Assembly (NCBI GenBank): GCA_012031265.1
Contig: JAAUTY010000051.1
Coordinates: 1 to 35,197 of the forward strand
DNA from: Spirulinaceae cyanobacterium SM2_1_0
GTDB lineage: Bacteria; Cyanobacteriota; Cyanobacteriia; Cyanobacteriales; Spirulinaceae
Reading direction: 5' to 3'
Length of the DNA stretch: 35,197 bases
The notes below the pieces were generated by a model. It saw only the letters and a list, made by a program, of their open reading frames with translations. It was not told the origin of the DNA and did no database searches. A program made the position numbers and the translations under genes. This document shows, in pieces, positions 8,280 to 17,126 of the stretch (within the stretch, counting starts at the first letter, position 1; every line of letters starts with the position of its first letter).

Positions 8280-10364
8280 CTAAGCAGATTTTTTATCCTC
8301 AGCGATCGCAATTCCCTTGTGGAACTGAGGCTCAGAATCAAGCTCAGCCCTGGATTTGAGCCAGCGATCGCGATCCCGCCACTCGCTCCAAAACCAACCG
8401 ATTAACAAGGGTGCCCAGAGCAAAAACCGCTCTCCAGGTGATAGCCGCCAATCTGGCCAAGTCAAACCCATGGCAATCCGATGCCGAATCGTGAAATAGA
8501 CGAAGCCAGATAGGCTCAGCCAGCGTCCGCCCCAGTTGCCAGTTCCGGCGGCAAACGGCATTAGCCAAGTGAAGTACCAGGCATGAACAATCGGCGATAG
8601 GGTCAGCAGGACAAGGTGATAACGCGCCGTGAAGTGGAGGAAGGAGCGACTGGCGATCGCTAAGAGCAAGCAAGCGATCGCCAGCGGGATCGCATAAATC
8701 CAATTGTTTTCGGCCGCAAACGCCCACACTTGCGAGAGCAGGTAGGGAACCAACTCCGCAACACGCCAATATTGCACAAAGCCGGATTCGACTGGTGCTA
8801 GGGTGCAGCGATCAAGCGTGCAGTAGGGCAGGGTGGCGAGGGCAACCGGGAGCAGTCCGACTAGGCCTGTCATCAGCGCTAGACCCCAGCGGCGACGGCG
8901 ACCAGTCTCCCAGACCAAGAACCCCAGCACGGGCAGCGAGACCCACTTGATGCCGATACTGCATCCCACCAATAATGCGGCGAGGGTTGTGCGTTGGCGC
9001 AACGGGGGCGATCGCCGCTCATAGACCCACCAGGCAGCGACCAAGGGCAGCAGATACAGGCTGTCGTAGTGACCACCAGCGGCGATGGAATGCAGAACAA
9101 GCGGATTCCAAGCGTAGAGACTGGCGGCACTCGTCCCGAGCAGGCGCACTAGCAGCCAACAGATGCCGAGATCGGCGACAATGAAGGCGAGTTTGAAGTT
9201 GGTCACACTGAGGCTGAGACTCGCCAGCCCCCGAAAAATCAACTGACTCAGTGGCGGGTAAATGGCACTGGTATCATCGGTATTGATCTGCTCCCACCAG
9301 GATGTGCGATAGGGGATGAGGTCAATGGCATCGGGAGGCAGCCAATAGGGATTGAAGCCGAGGGTTTGAATATGTCCCTCCCAGAGGTAGCGCCAGAGGT
9401 CGCTGTGGGGGTATTTGAAGAGCAAAATGCCGCGTGTGGCGATCGCCAACAGCCAAAACCACCGCCCCGGCAAACGCGGCAAACACCAGGACAGCATAAA
9501 CCCGGTTCCCAGCAGTCCGACGCCGAGGCCGAATCGCCACCAGACACTGGGATCGCCGAAATCCCTAAACTCGCCCACGCGCTCGTTGGCGTGGAGGAGT
9601 AGGCAACCACTGAGGTAGAGGAGGGTGATCACGGCTAGGACAAGCCGATCCCGTCCCGGGCGCTCGCGTCGCCAGTAGAGTTGTCCGATTGTGTCGAGGA
9701 TCGTCCAGCCCGCGCGGAGGCTGCCGCTGACCGTGCCGGAGATTTTTGAGCGGCCGCCTTGGCGCGGGTGATAGCTGACCGGCAGTTCACAGCTCCGCAG
9801 GTTGCACTCGACGGCGCGCACCTGCATTTCCACTGTCCAGCCAAAACCGCGATCGCGCATCTCCAAAGCGGCCAAAGCCGAGCGCCGGATCAGTCGCAGC
9901 GGGCCAAGGTCGTGGTAGCGGTGTCCCCAACCCCAGCGGATCAGCGTGGCTGAAAGCTGGTTGCCGAAGTGTTGTACTGGTGTCATCGCTGCCCGACCCG
10001 CAGCGCTGGCACTGCGATCACCGAGGATTAGGTCATATTTTGCCATCTCCGCCCAAAAGCGGGGTAATTCGCGCAGATCATCGCTGCCATCGCCGTCGCA
10101 GAATAGAATCCACTCAATTTCGTCGGGTAAATCCTGTAAGCCGCGCCAGCAAGCCTGACCGTAGCCAGGTTGTGGCTCGCTGACGACTTCGGCTCCAGCG
10201 GCTCGAGCGATCGCGGCACTATCGTCAGTGCTGCCATTGTCAACAATGCGGATGTGCTGAAGCCCTTGTGCTCGCAGGTCGTGAATGACAGCAGCAATCG
10301 TAGTCGCTTCGTTGCGAACGGGGGCGATCGCCAGGACAGAGGTGAGCGGATAGTCAGCAGTCAT
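8280..10364 (-). CDS. GT2 glycosyltransferase fused to polytopic GT-C-like membrane domain
   Basis: The 694-aa protein has two parts. Residues 1-230 are a family 2 glycosyltransferase of the dolichyl-phosphate-sugar-synthase type: PVRNEA near 15-20, VDNGSTDDS near 41-49, and a DGDGSDD metal motif with Asp90 and Asp92. Residues from about 245 to 665 contain roughly ten membrane segments, with loops rich in Trp, Tyr and Pro, such as the segment with YPPLSQLIFRGL. This resembles integral-membrane GT-C (GT87-like) mannosyltransferases. A single protein may thus charge a polyprenyl phosphate and use or flip the product for envelope glycan synthesis; that coupling is inference. It stands alone, with a 98-base gap to DUF1269 and more than 1.2 kb free upstream. 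Confidence 0.8.
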   Translation of the reverse strand: MTADYPLTSVLAIAPVRNEATTIAAVIHDLRAQGLQHIRIVDNGSTDDSAAIARAAGAEVVSEPQPGYGQACWRGLQDLPDEIEWILFCDGDGSDDLRELPRFWAEMAKYDLILGDRSASAAGRAAMTPVQHFGNQLSATLIRWGWGHRYHDLGPLRLIRRSALAALEMRDRGFGWTVEMQVRAVECNLRSCELPVSYHPRQGGRSKISGTVSGSLRAGWTILDTIGQLYWRRERPGRDRLVLAVITLLYLSGCLLLHANERVGEFRDFGDPSVWWRFGLGVGLLGTGFMLSWCLPRLPGRWFWLLAIATRGILLFKYPHSDLWRYLWEGHIQTLGFNPYWLPPDAIDLIPYRTSWWEQINTDDTSAIYPPLSQLIFRGLASLSLSVTNFKLAFIVADLGICWLLVRLLGTSAASLYAWNPLVLHSIAAGGHYDSLYLLPLVAAWWVYERRSPPLRQRTTLAALLVGCSIGIKWVSLPVLGFLVWETGRRRRWGLALMTGLVGLLPVALATLPYCTLDRCTLAPVESGFVQYWRVAELVPYLLSQVWAFAAENNWIYAIPLAIACLLLAIASRSFLHFTARYHLVLLTLSPIVHAWYFTWLMPFAAGTGNWGGRWLSLSGFVYFTIRHRIAMGLTWPDWRLSPGERFLLWAPLLIGWFWSEWRDRDRWLKSRAELDSEPQFHKGIAIAEDKKSA

Positions 10365-11166
10365 CAGCGCAGTCTAGGAGTAGTGAGTTGACGAAGCTTA
10401 GTACAGGACGGCGGCAATGAGATGCCCATTCAAAATCCCCAAGATTCCCGTATTGCAGGCACTCAGAACTCAAAATTTAGAACTCAAAACTCCGCGTAGC
10501 GGTACTAGGGCGCTGAAAGTGGTGTGTAGAGACAGGAAACAGCCGACCTAATCAACTATAACCTCGCCAGCGATCGCCAATCTCGCTCGGTATTCAACCC
10601 TCGCTCGGTGAAGATTGCCCCGAGATTGCCGGATGAGATACACGGCTGAGAAGGTTAGCGTGTCGAGCCAGGATGGAGGCTATGCTCCAGCGCTAGAGGG
10701 CAAGTGCCATCCATTTTGAACAACATCACTATTGAAAAAAATCTGCGATCGCAATCCACATCAACCGGAGAAATATCGAGGATCGCCGGTCAAAAGAAAA
10801 ACTTATACTTTGAATTTAACATTGCGTTTTAAATCCGTAGGGTTGAGTCGCAAAAATTCTGGCGTTTAAAGATAAACTTAAGCCCATACAGATTTTGATC
10901 TCGATAGATCGAAGTCTATGGAAGACGAAGCGGGACAGCGATCGCCTTGCAACTGCGTTCAGAGTTAGGCCAACTCTGGACTTTCCATCAACAGGTTTTC
11001 ACGTAACACCTGTGTTGCAAAGGTGTAGTACTACACCGCCGTTTGTTTCGACGTTTAACCAACTACCACTTAAATCAAAATCACCACTCCCCACAGTCAG
11101 GGGAGATGGAAGGAGGCATTCATAGCAAATTTCTCTCATGTATCTCGCCGGAATTTTTCTGCACAT
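10365..11166. other. Long intergenic region upstream of psbA relic and sbtA
   Basis: I see no convincing gene here. It holds two HIP1 octamers (near 10746 and 10940), a short direct repeat of AGAACTCAAAA around 10449-10475, and an imperfect inverted repeat GGATGG/CCATCC (10671-10712). Two AT-rich dyads occur: ATTTAA-N9-TTAAAT at 10814-10834 and GTTTA-AAGA-TAAAC at 10864-10877. A perfect 16-base palindrome lies at 11022-11037, and a CTCCCC/GGGGAG hairpin at 11087-11105. LysR-type regulators control sbtA-class genes in other cyanobacteria and bind such dyads, but these lie 500-800 bases from sbtA, so any link is speculative. Confidence 0.5.
11022..11037. promoter_or_regulatory. Perfect 16-bp palindrome GGTGTAGTACTACACC
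   Basis: The 16 bases equal their own reverse complement. An upstream ACACCT (from 11006) can also pair with the left half (AGGTGT), giving alternative hairpins. It looks like a protein-binding operator or a structured RNA element, but I know no cyanobacterial regulator with this exact site. Confidence 0.45.
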
Positions 11167-11175
11167 CGCAGGCGC

Positions 11176-11414
11176 TTTAGCAGCAGGCTCTATCTTCATC
11201 TCTGGTTGACCGTGTTTCCCACAGTCTGCCCCTGGTTTGCGGCCTGGGGGTGACTGCGATGGCGTTTAACCTGAATGGTTTTAACTTTAATCACTTGGTG
11301 CTGGCCGCTTCGGGTCGTCCGATGTTGGCCAATGCTGACATCATCAGCCGGGCTAATCTGGGCGCTCAGTCGATGCATTCCCCAGATGCGCGCCATGTTC
11401 CATTGCCACTAGCA
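11176..11414 (+). pseudogene. psbA: psbA (photosystem II D1) 3'-end relic, frameshifted
   Basis: Two frames together give an ungapped match to the D1 C-terminus. Codons 11176-11250 read F..., with LHLWL, P and then WFAAWG, matching the helix with SLHFFLAAWP and WFAALG. After a frameshift near 11244-11250 the other frame reads [27 protein letters not shown] and PLPLA, matching D1 to about Ala344. The N-terminal ~260 residues are missing. Compared with D1 as I recall it, His332 is kept, but Glu333 is Ser, His337 is Arg and Asp342 is Pro, so the Mn4Ca ligands are mostly lost. There is no start signal. This is a decayed fragment rather than a working gene. It ends 194 bases before sbtA. The match is from memory of D1, not from an alignment run. 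Confidence 0.8.
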
Positions 11415-11608
11415 CTGATGAGTGCGGTTGTTTGCGCCCGCCGGAGTGAAGTGCTCTCTTCTGGCGCACGACGCACCAGGATGCAGATGCTATGGAGTGG
11501 CGGTTTGACTCGCTCTCATCCGGATGCATAGAGCCAGCCCCCCAGGTTTCGAGGCCGCGCTTGCCTGTCGTCCTGACCCCTAATATCTGAATCAAGGAGA
11601 ATTACAAA

Positions 11609-12715
11609 GTGGATTTCTTGTCCGATTTCTTGATGCGCTTCCTGGCGCAGTTGCAGTCCCCGACACTTGGCTTTCTGATTGGTGGTGTGGTTGCTGCCTC
11701 TCTCGGCAGTCGCCTAGCGATTCCAGATGCAGCCTATAAGTTCATCGTCTTCATGCTGCTCATAAAAGTCGGCCTGACCGGTGGCCAGGAGATCCGCAAT
11801 GCCAATCTAGTGGAGATGCTGTTGCCCGCAGTATTCGCCGTGGCAATGGGGATCCTGATCGTGTTCATCGGGCGTCATACATTGTGCAAGCTGCCGAATG
11901 TCAAAGTCGAGGATGGCATTGCGACCGCTGGCTTGTTCGGTGCCGTGAGTGGCTCTACCTTCGCTGCCGGCTTGACGCTGCTGGAAGGGCAAGGTATCCC
12001 ATATGAGGCCTGGACTGCCGCTCTCTATCCCTTTATGGATATCCCAGCGCTCGTGACTGCGATCGTCTTGGCCAGCATTTACACCAGCAATCAGCGCCAC
12101 AAATATTTCAGCAAGGAGGAGGCTCTCAGCAAGCAGCTCGTTACTGCAGGCGACTACCCTAGCGATCAGAGCATTACTGCACATGGGTATCCTAAGAGTG
12201 ATCTCGCAGATAGGAAGGTCAGGATATGGCCTATCGTGAAGGAAAGCCTCCAAGGCTCGGCCCTATCGGCACTGCTGCTCGGCATCGCTCTAGGCCTGCT
12301 AACTCAGCCGGAAAGTGTCTATGAGAGCTTCTTCGATCCCCTCTTCCGCGGCCTGCTTTCAGTACTGATGCTGGTAATGGGTATGGAGGCAGCCGCAAGG
12401 CTTGGCGAGCTGCGCAAGGTGGCCCAGTGGTACACCGTATATGCTGTAGTGGCACCGCTGGTACATGGGCTTATCGCCTTCGGTCTCGGCATGATTGCTC
12501 ACTACCTCACGGGGTTCAGCCTGGGCGGCGTCGTGGTTCTGGCTGTCATTGCCGCCTCCAGTTCAGACATCTCAGGGCCGCCTACTTTGCGAGCTGGTAT
12601 CCCGTCGGCTAATCCATCCGCCTACATCGGCGCGTCTACAGCCATCGGCACGCCGGTTGCGATCGCCTTGGGTATACCGCTCTATATCGCGATCGCCCAG
12701 GCACTGGGCGGCTAA
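11609..12715 (+). CDS. sbtA: Sodium-dependent bicarbonate transporter SbtA
   Basis: SbtA is the high-affinity Na+/HCO3- symporter of the cyanobacterial plasma membrane. This 368-aa protein has the family's features in order: an N-terminal LQSPTLGFLIGG helix, KVGLTGGQEIRN near residues 52-63, GLFGAVSGSTFAAGLTLLE near 108-126, YPFMDIPALVTAIVLA near 137-152, a hydrophilic loop of about 50 residues (155-210), and a second half ending with SSSDISGPPTLRAGIPSANPS. About ten membrane segments are visible. The GTG at 11609 follows AAGGAG with good spacing and gives the usual N-terminus. The gene body lacks HIP1 until its last 60 bases, unlike its neighbours. sbtB follows after 142 bases. Induction by low inorganic carbon is known for the family, but no promoter can be fixed here. 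Confidence 0.95.
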   Translation: MDFLSDFLMRFLAQLQSPTLGFLIGGVVAASLGSRLAIPDAAYKFIVFMLLIKVGLTGGQEIRNANLVEMLLPAVFAVAMGILIVFIGRHTLCKLPNVKVEDGIATAGLFGAVSGSTFAAGLTLLEGQGIPYEAWTAALYPFMDIPALVTAIVLASIYTSNQRHKYFSKEEALSKQLVTAGDYPSDQSITAHGYPKSDLADRKVRIWPIVKESLQGSALSALLLGIALGLLTQPESVYESFFDPLFRGLLSVLMLVMGMEAAARLGELRKVAQWYTVYAVVAPLVHGLIAFGLGMIAHYLTGFSLGGVVVLAVIAASSSDISGPPTLRAGIPSANPSAYIGASTAIGTPVAIALGIPLYIAIAQALGG

Positions 12716-12723
12716 TCCCAGAC

Positions 12724-12761
12724 GGGTCGCGGTCTGCTGGTGCTTCCTTAGCCCGGCGACC
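12724..12761 (+). other. Imperfect hairpin between sbtA and sbtB
   Basis: GGTCGC (12725-12730) can pair with GCGACC (12756-12761) around a 25-base loop. No U-run follows. It might act as an mRNA stability or attenuation element that sets the sbtA:sbtB ratio; it is weak and could be chance. Confidence 0.25.
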
Positions 12762-12824
12762 AACGCGGCGGCTAGATCAGCGCGATCGCCTGCAGGGCCG
12801 CCGTTTTCCTGAGTTTCTATGTAG

Positions 12825-13175
<351 letters not shown>

Positions 13176-13200
13176 CTCAAAACCCAGCCGATCAAACCGC

Positions 13201-13227
13201 AAAAGCCAGGGTCATGCCCTGGCTTTT
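13201..13227 (+). terminator. Intrinsic terminator after sbtB
   Basis: An 11-base perfect stem, AAAAGCCAGGG with CCCTGGCTTTT, closes a TCATG loop and ends in a T-run. The A-tract on the other side makes it usable in both directions, so it may also stop the convergent aminotransferase transcript. Confidence 0.85.
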
Positions 13228-13276
13228 GGGCGGCCAGATTTTTTGTGCCTGATCAGCGCGGCCTGCTGAGCTACGG

Positions 13277-14428
13277 CTAAACTTTCGCGGCGATCATCAC
13301 GGCCGTGATCGCCGCCACCGTCGCCTCGATCTCTGCCGCTGTCAAGCCGGGGAACATCGGCAGTGAGAGAATCTGCGCGCAGAGGGTTTCAGCATTGGGG
13401 AAGTCACCGGTCTGATAACCCAGATCCGCGTAGGCGGGCTGTAGGTGGCAGGCGATCGGGTAATGGATGCCGCTCTGAATCCCCTGCTCCGCGAGCGCTG
13501 CTTGCAGCTTGTCGCGATCGCACCCTGACTCAGGCCGCACCCGCACGACGTAGAGGTGATAGATATGACCCGTCCCACTATCATTCCGCATCGGCACAAT
13601 GCCCAGCTTTGGCCGCGCCGCAAAAGCCTGATCATATTGAGCCGCTGACTGGTTGCGCGCTGCATTCCAGTCCTTCAGGTGCGGCAGCTTGACGCTCAAT
13701 ACTGCTGCTTGCAAGCTATCTAGGCGGCTGTTGGTTCCCAACTCCGTGTGGACATACTTCTTCGCTGCCCCATAGTTGCGATAGGTGCGAACCGTGCGAG
13801 CCAAGTCGCCATCGCTGGTGATGAAGATGCCGCCGTCGCCAAAAGCACCCAAGTTCTTGCTCGGATAGAAACTGTAGGCCGCACCGACTCCTAGGCTGCC
13901 CGCGATGCGACCCTCGCGCTCAGCGAGATGCGCCTGAGCCGCGTCTTCAAAAACCAGCACGTTGCAATCGCGTACAAAGGCATCAAGCGCCGCTGGCGAC
14001 ACCATCTGACCGTAGAGGTGAACTGGTACAATCGCCTTTGTCTTAGGCGTCACGGCGCGACGAGCGGCGTCGAGATCGATCAGGGCGGTCTCCAAGTCGC
14101 AATCCACGAGTACAGGACGCGCGCCCGTGCGGCGGATGCCGATGATCGTGGCGATAAAGGTGTTGGCTGGGACGATCACTTCGTCGCCGGGGCCGATGCC
14201 GCAGGCCTGTAATCCCAAGGCGATCGCATCCGTGCCCGAAGCAACACCCACAGCCTCCGTCACGCCTGAGGCCGCCGCAAAAGCTTGCTCAAACTTCGCC
14301 AGCGTCCCGCTGAGGATAAAATCACCTCGCTCCATGACGCCCAGAACGGCTTGCTCAAGGGCTGCCTTCAGCGGCTCGTGTTGGCGGGTCAGATCGACAA
14401 AGGGAACGCGAACTGATTGGGCACTCAT
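13277..14428 (-). CDS. DegT/DnrJ/EryC1/StrS-family aminotransferase
   Basis: This 383-aa PLP enzyme belongs to the sugar aminotransferase family that makes amino sugars on nucleotide-linked 3- or 4-keto-sugars, usually for surface polysaccharides. Visible motifs: N-terminal VPFVDLTRQ, the GVASGTDAI phosphate-binding region at 61-69, HLYGQ near 137-141, EDAAQAH with Asp162 contacting the PLP nitrogen, and SFYPSKNLGAFGDGG with the Schiff-base Lys191. The C-terminal half has RLDSLQAAVL and GIHYPIACHLQ. Length is normal. The start ATG gives the standard N-terminus. No other sugar gene is adjacent, so substrate cannot be set. It converges on sbtB across a bidirectional hairpin. Confidence 0.88.
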   Translation of the reverse strand: MSAQSVRVPFVDLTRQHEPLKAALEQAVLGVMERGDFILSGTLAKFEQAFAAASGVTEAVGVASGTDAIALGLQACGIGPGDEVIVPANTFIATIIGIRRTGARPVLVDCDLETALIDLDAARRAVTPKTKAIVPVHLYGQMVSPAALDAFVRDCNVLVFEDAAQAHLAEREGRIAGSLGVGAAYSFYPSKNLGAFGDGGIFITSDGDLARTVRTYRNYGAAKKYVHTELGTNSRLDSLQAAVLSVKLPHLKDWNAARNQSAAQYDQAFAARPKLGIVPMRNDSGTGHIYHLYVVRVRPESGCDRDKLQAALAEQGIQSGIHYPIACHLQPAYADLGYQTGDFPNAETLCAQILSLPMFPGLTAAEIEATVAAITAVMIAAKV

Positions 14429-14921
14429 AGCTTAGTAACAGTGAATCTAGGCGAGCAGCGGCTTCAAGTTTAACCGAATTGGCAATTGAAAAGTGATTTT
14501 CAGTCTATGGCAACCCTTCACATGATTTTCACGACTTCGCGAGATTGTGGGATTAGTGAATGACCCAGTCTCCGTCCCAACCTGCTGATCGCCGACTGGC
14601 AAGAGTTCTAGTCAGCGGCTCAGGAGGTAGGGGCCGGCTTGACGACGAATGTTGGCTGGGATTGCGCGATCATTAAACAATAATGGTGAGGAGAGACTGC
14701 CCAAATAAATTCCCCGCTGCCTATTTCTAGTCGAGCGTGATTGCTGAAAGCAAATTGAAACGATTTTCGCCAGGATGGGATGGACACTAGGTTCTGGATC
14801 GAGTGTCTACTGTGATTAGAGCCAGTTTGACTGTAGTGATCGCCGCTGCTATTGCATTGGCAGCATAGCCCACCATCTCAATCTAGGGTGACTTGAAAAG
14901 ATAGTAACAAGGGTAGGTCAG
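14429..14921. other. Intergenic region between divergent aminotransferase and hybrid kinase
   Basis: About 490 bases between divergent genes. It presumably holds both promoters, but I find no clear -35/-10 pair, NtcA box or HIP1 site. No ORF with recognisable content is present. Confidence 0.4.
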
Positions 14922-16856
14922 ATGTCGATTCCAAATTCAGAGCTATTTGTCAACCGCCGACCACGCATCTTAGTCGTAGACGATCTACCGGATAATTTAC
15001 GCCTACTCGCCATCCTACTCAATGAACAGGGCTATGAAATCCGGCTGGCACCGAGTGGAGCGATGGCGCTCAGCAGTTTAAGCCATTTTCAGCCGGATTT
15101 GATTTTGCTGGACATCATGATGCCGGAGATGGACGGTTATGAAGTCTGCCAACGCCTCAAGGCCGACGAGTGCCACCGTGCGATCCCGATTATTTTCTTG
15201 AGTGCTCTCGACAGTGCGGCGGATAAGGTGCGTGGCTTTCAGCTCGGTGCGGCGGATTACCTGACGAAGCCATTTCAAAGCGAAGAAGCGATCGCCCGGA
15301 TCGAACATCAACTCACTCTGCAACGCTTGCAGCAGCAAGTCACCGCCCAACGCGATCAGCTCCAAGCTCAAAACGAACGCTTGCAACTAGAAGTACAAGC
15401 ACGGCAAGCAGCCCAAGAAGCAGCGGAGTCGGCACTCGCAATCCGCAGTCAGTTCTTGGCGAACATGAGCCATGAGCTGCGATCGCCCTTGAATGCGATC
15501 ACAGGCTTCACACAACTCCTGCTCAGTTACCCCCAACTCAATCCTGACCAAATTCGCTATCTACAAATCATTCAGCGCAGTAGCAATCATCTGCTGAGCT
15601 TGATTGAGGATGTGTTGAACTTTTCCAAACTCGAAGCCGGTTCGATGGTGCTCGTGCCCGATGCCTGCGATCTCAGCCAGTTGCTCGACACCCTGGCGGC
15701 GATGTTTCAACTCCAAGCCGACCAACGCGGCGTGACCTTGACCGTCAGCACCGCGACGGGTGTTCCCCGCCATATCTTTGTGGACGAGCAGAAACTGAAT
15801 GCCGTGTTGATCAATCTGCTCAGTAATGCGATCAAATTCACCGATCATGGTCGAGTCACTCTGAGCGTTGAGTGTGAGACGCCGACCACAAACACTGCCA
15901 AAAACTGCCGACTCTGCTTCAGTGTCAGCGATACCGGTAGTGGCATTGCCCAGGAAGATCTGGCGATCATCTTCAAAGCCTTTGTCCAAACCAAAGCGGG
16001 TCAACAAACGGCCCAGGGCACGGGCTTGGGGCTTGCGATCAGCCAGGAGATGGTGAAGTTGCTCGGCGGACAGATTGAGGTCGAGAGCGAGTTGGGGTGT
16101 GGCACACGGTTTAGCTTTGTGATTCCGGTCTCGCTACAGACCGCACAGGTGGTGACAATCCCCCACCGCCATGTCCTAGCTCTCGCACCAGAAGAGCCAG
16201 CCTATCGTCTCCTCGTGGCTAGTTCCGATGAAGCAACCCGCTTACTGCTGACCAGTTTTCTGTCACCACTCGGCTTCGAGGTGCAAGCGGTCAACGACGG
16301 TCAAACGGGCATCGACGTCTGGGAGCAATGGCAGCCGGATGCTGCTTTCATCGAGACGCGCCTATCACAGTTGTCAGGGCTAGAGGTTGTGCGCCGGATT
16401 CGTGCCTGTGAGGACGCATCCAGTCGTCAGCGACCGATGATCGCCCTGATCGCCAATGCTGAACCTCCCCGCCTGACTGAACTGGAGGCGGCTGGTTATG
16501 ATGCTTGGCTGCTCAAACCCTTCACCCTCGATCAGGTCTCCGCTTTGCTCGCCGAACAACTGGGGGTTGAGTATCTTTATGCGGATGACGCGCGATGGGG
16601 AGAGACCTTGCAACAAGGTCAGACCCGGCTCGACTGCTACTCCGACCGGTTCTGGCGCGAGCAACTGACGCAGATGCCAGCGGACTGGCTGGCTGAGGTG
16701 CGAGCGGCGGCCGTGGCGATTGATGAGGTTGGCGTGCGGCGAGTGCTCGCCGCGATCCCAGAGCAACAGAGCGAGCTACGCCTCGCGCTTGACCGACTGC
16801 TCTACGATTTTCGTCTGGATATCTTGCTGGATGCGATCGCCCTGCTGGATGAATAA
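14922..16856 (+). CDS. Hybrid histidine kinase: receiver - HisKA - HATPase - degenerate receiver
   Basis: This 644-aa cytoplasmic protein has no membrane segment. Domain order: an N-terminal receiver with ILVVDD (Asp20, Asp21), phospho-acceptor Asp64 in LLDIMMPEMDG and Lys116 in TKPF; a coiled coil around 125-172; HisKA with His184 in NMSHELRSPLNAI; HATPase with N-box LLSNAIKF, DTGSG and GTGLGLAIS; a second receiver from about 435; and a C-terminal helical stretch (575-644). In the second receiver the acidic pair has become Ser-Ser, and the phospho-acceptor position is Glu478 (FIETRLSQLSG), while the Lys in LLKPF is kept. That domain is probably a pseudo-receiver. The input signal must arrive through the first receiver. 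The gene is monocistronic as far as can be seen. Confidence 0.9.
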   Translation: MSIPNSELFVNRRPRILVVDDLPDNLRLLAILLNEQGYEIRLAPSGAMALSSLSHFQPDLILLDIMMPEMDGYEVCQRLKADECHRAIPIIFLSALDSAADKVRGFQLGAADYLTKPFQSEEAIARIEHQLTLQRLQQQVTAQRDQLQAQNERLQLEVQARQAAQEAAESALAIRSQFLANMSHELRSPLNAITGFTQLLLSYPQLNPDQIRYLQIIQRSSNHLLSLIEDVLNFSKLEAGSMVLVPDACDLSQLLDTLAAMFQLQADQRGVTLTVSTATGVPRHIFVDEQKLNAVLINLLSNAIKFTDHGRVTLSVECETPTTNTAKNCRLCFSVSDTGSGIAQEDLAIIFKAFVQTKAGQQTAQGTGLGLAISQEMVKLLGGQIEVESELGCGTRFSFVIPVSLQTAQVVTIPHRHVLALAPEEPAYRLLVASSDEATRLLLTSFLSPLGFEVQAVNDGQTGIDVWEQWQPDAAFIETRLSQLSGLEVVRRIRACEDASSRQRPMIALIANAEPPRLTELEAAGYDAWLLKPFTLDQVSALLAEQLGVEYLYADDARWGETLQQGQTRLDCYSDRFWREQLTQMPADWLAEVRAAAVAIDEVGVRRVLAAIPEQQSELRLALDRLLYDFRLDILLDAIALLDE

Positions 16857-16906
16857 AACTGATCCCCTGCTGACTTTATGTAGCAGATTACATATTTTTA
16901 TCGCTT

Positions 16907-16935
16907 TTGGTCACGGTCGGTTGTAGTTTTATAAT
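16907..16935 (+). promoter_or_regulatory. Candidate sigma70-type promoter upstream of small repeat protein
   Basis: TTGGTC (16907-16912) and TATAAT (16930-16935) are spaced by 17 bases. The start codon I favour for the next gene is at 17127, which would leave a leader of roughly 185 bases. Confidence 0.45.
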
Positions 16936-17126
16936 AGGATTGGCGTGCGAACGTTAAAACAATCTAAAATTTAATAGTGTAACCCTCAACAGGTTGTATG
17001 CAGGCTCTGCTTCGCATAAGTGGATGTTCTGATTGCGACCGCCGCAGCGCAGTCGAACGTGTGATCGCTGTCGAGGGTTCTGAACATCAACAACAATACT
17101 TTCGCAACCGCAAGGGAGAGAAACTC

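Noticed and set aside
11087-11105. CTCCCC/GGGGAG hairpin as a terminator
   Set aside because: Only six pairs and no T-run on either side.
10895-11125. 76-codon frame in the gap upstream of the psbA relic
   Set aside because: It crosses the perfect palindrome and the hairpin, has no recognisable sequence and no good ribosome site.
11138-11209. 23-codon hydrophobic mini-ORF starting MYLAGIFLH upstream of sbtA
   Set aside because: It overlaps the psbA relic in a different frame; hydrophobicity is explained by the relic's membrane-helix codons. Possible but not supported.
16876-16900. Hairpin CTGCT/AGCAG after the hybrid kinase as a terminator
   Set aside because: Short five-base stem with a ten-base loop and no proper T-run following.
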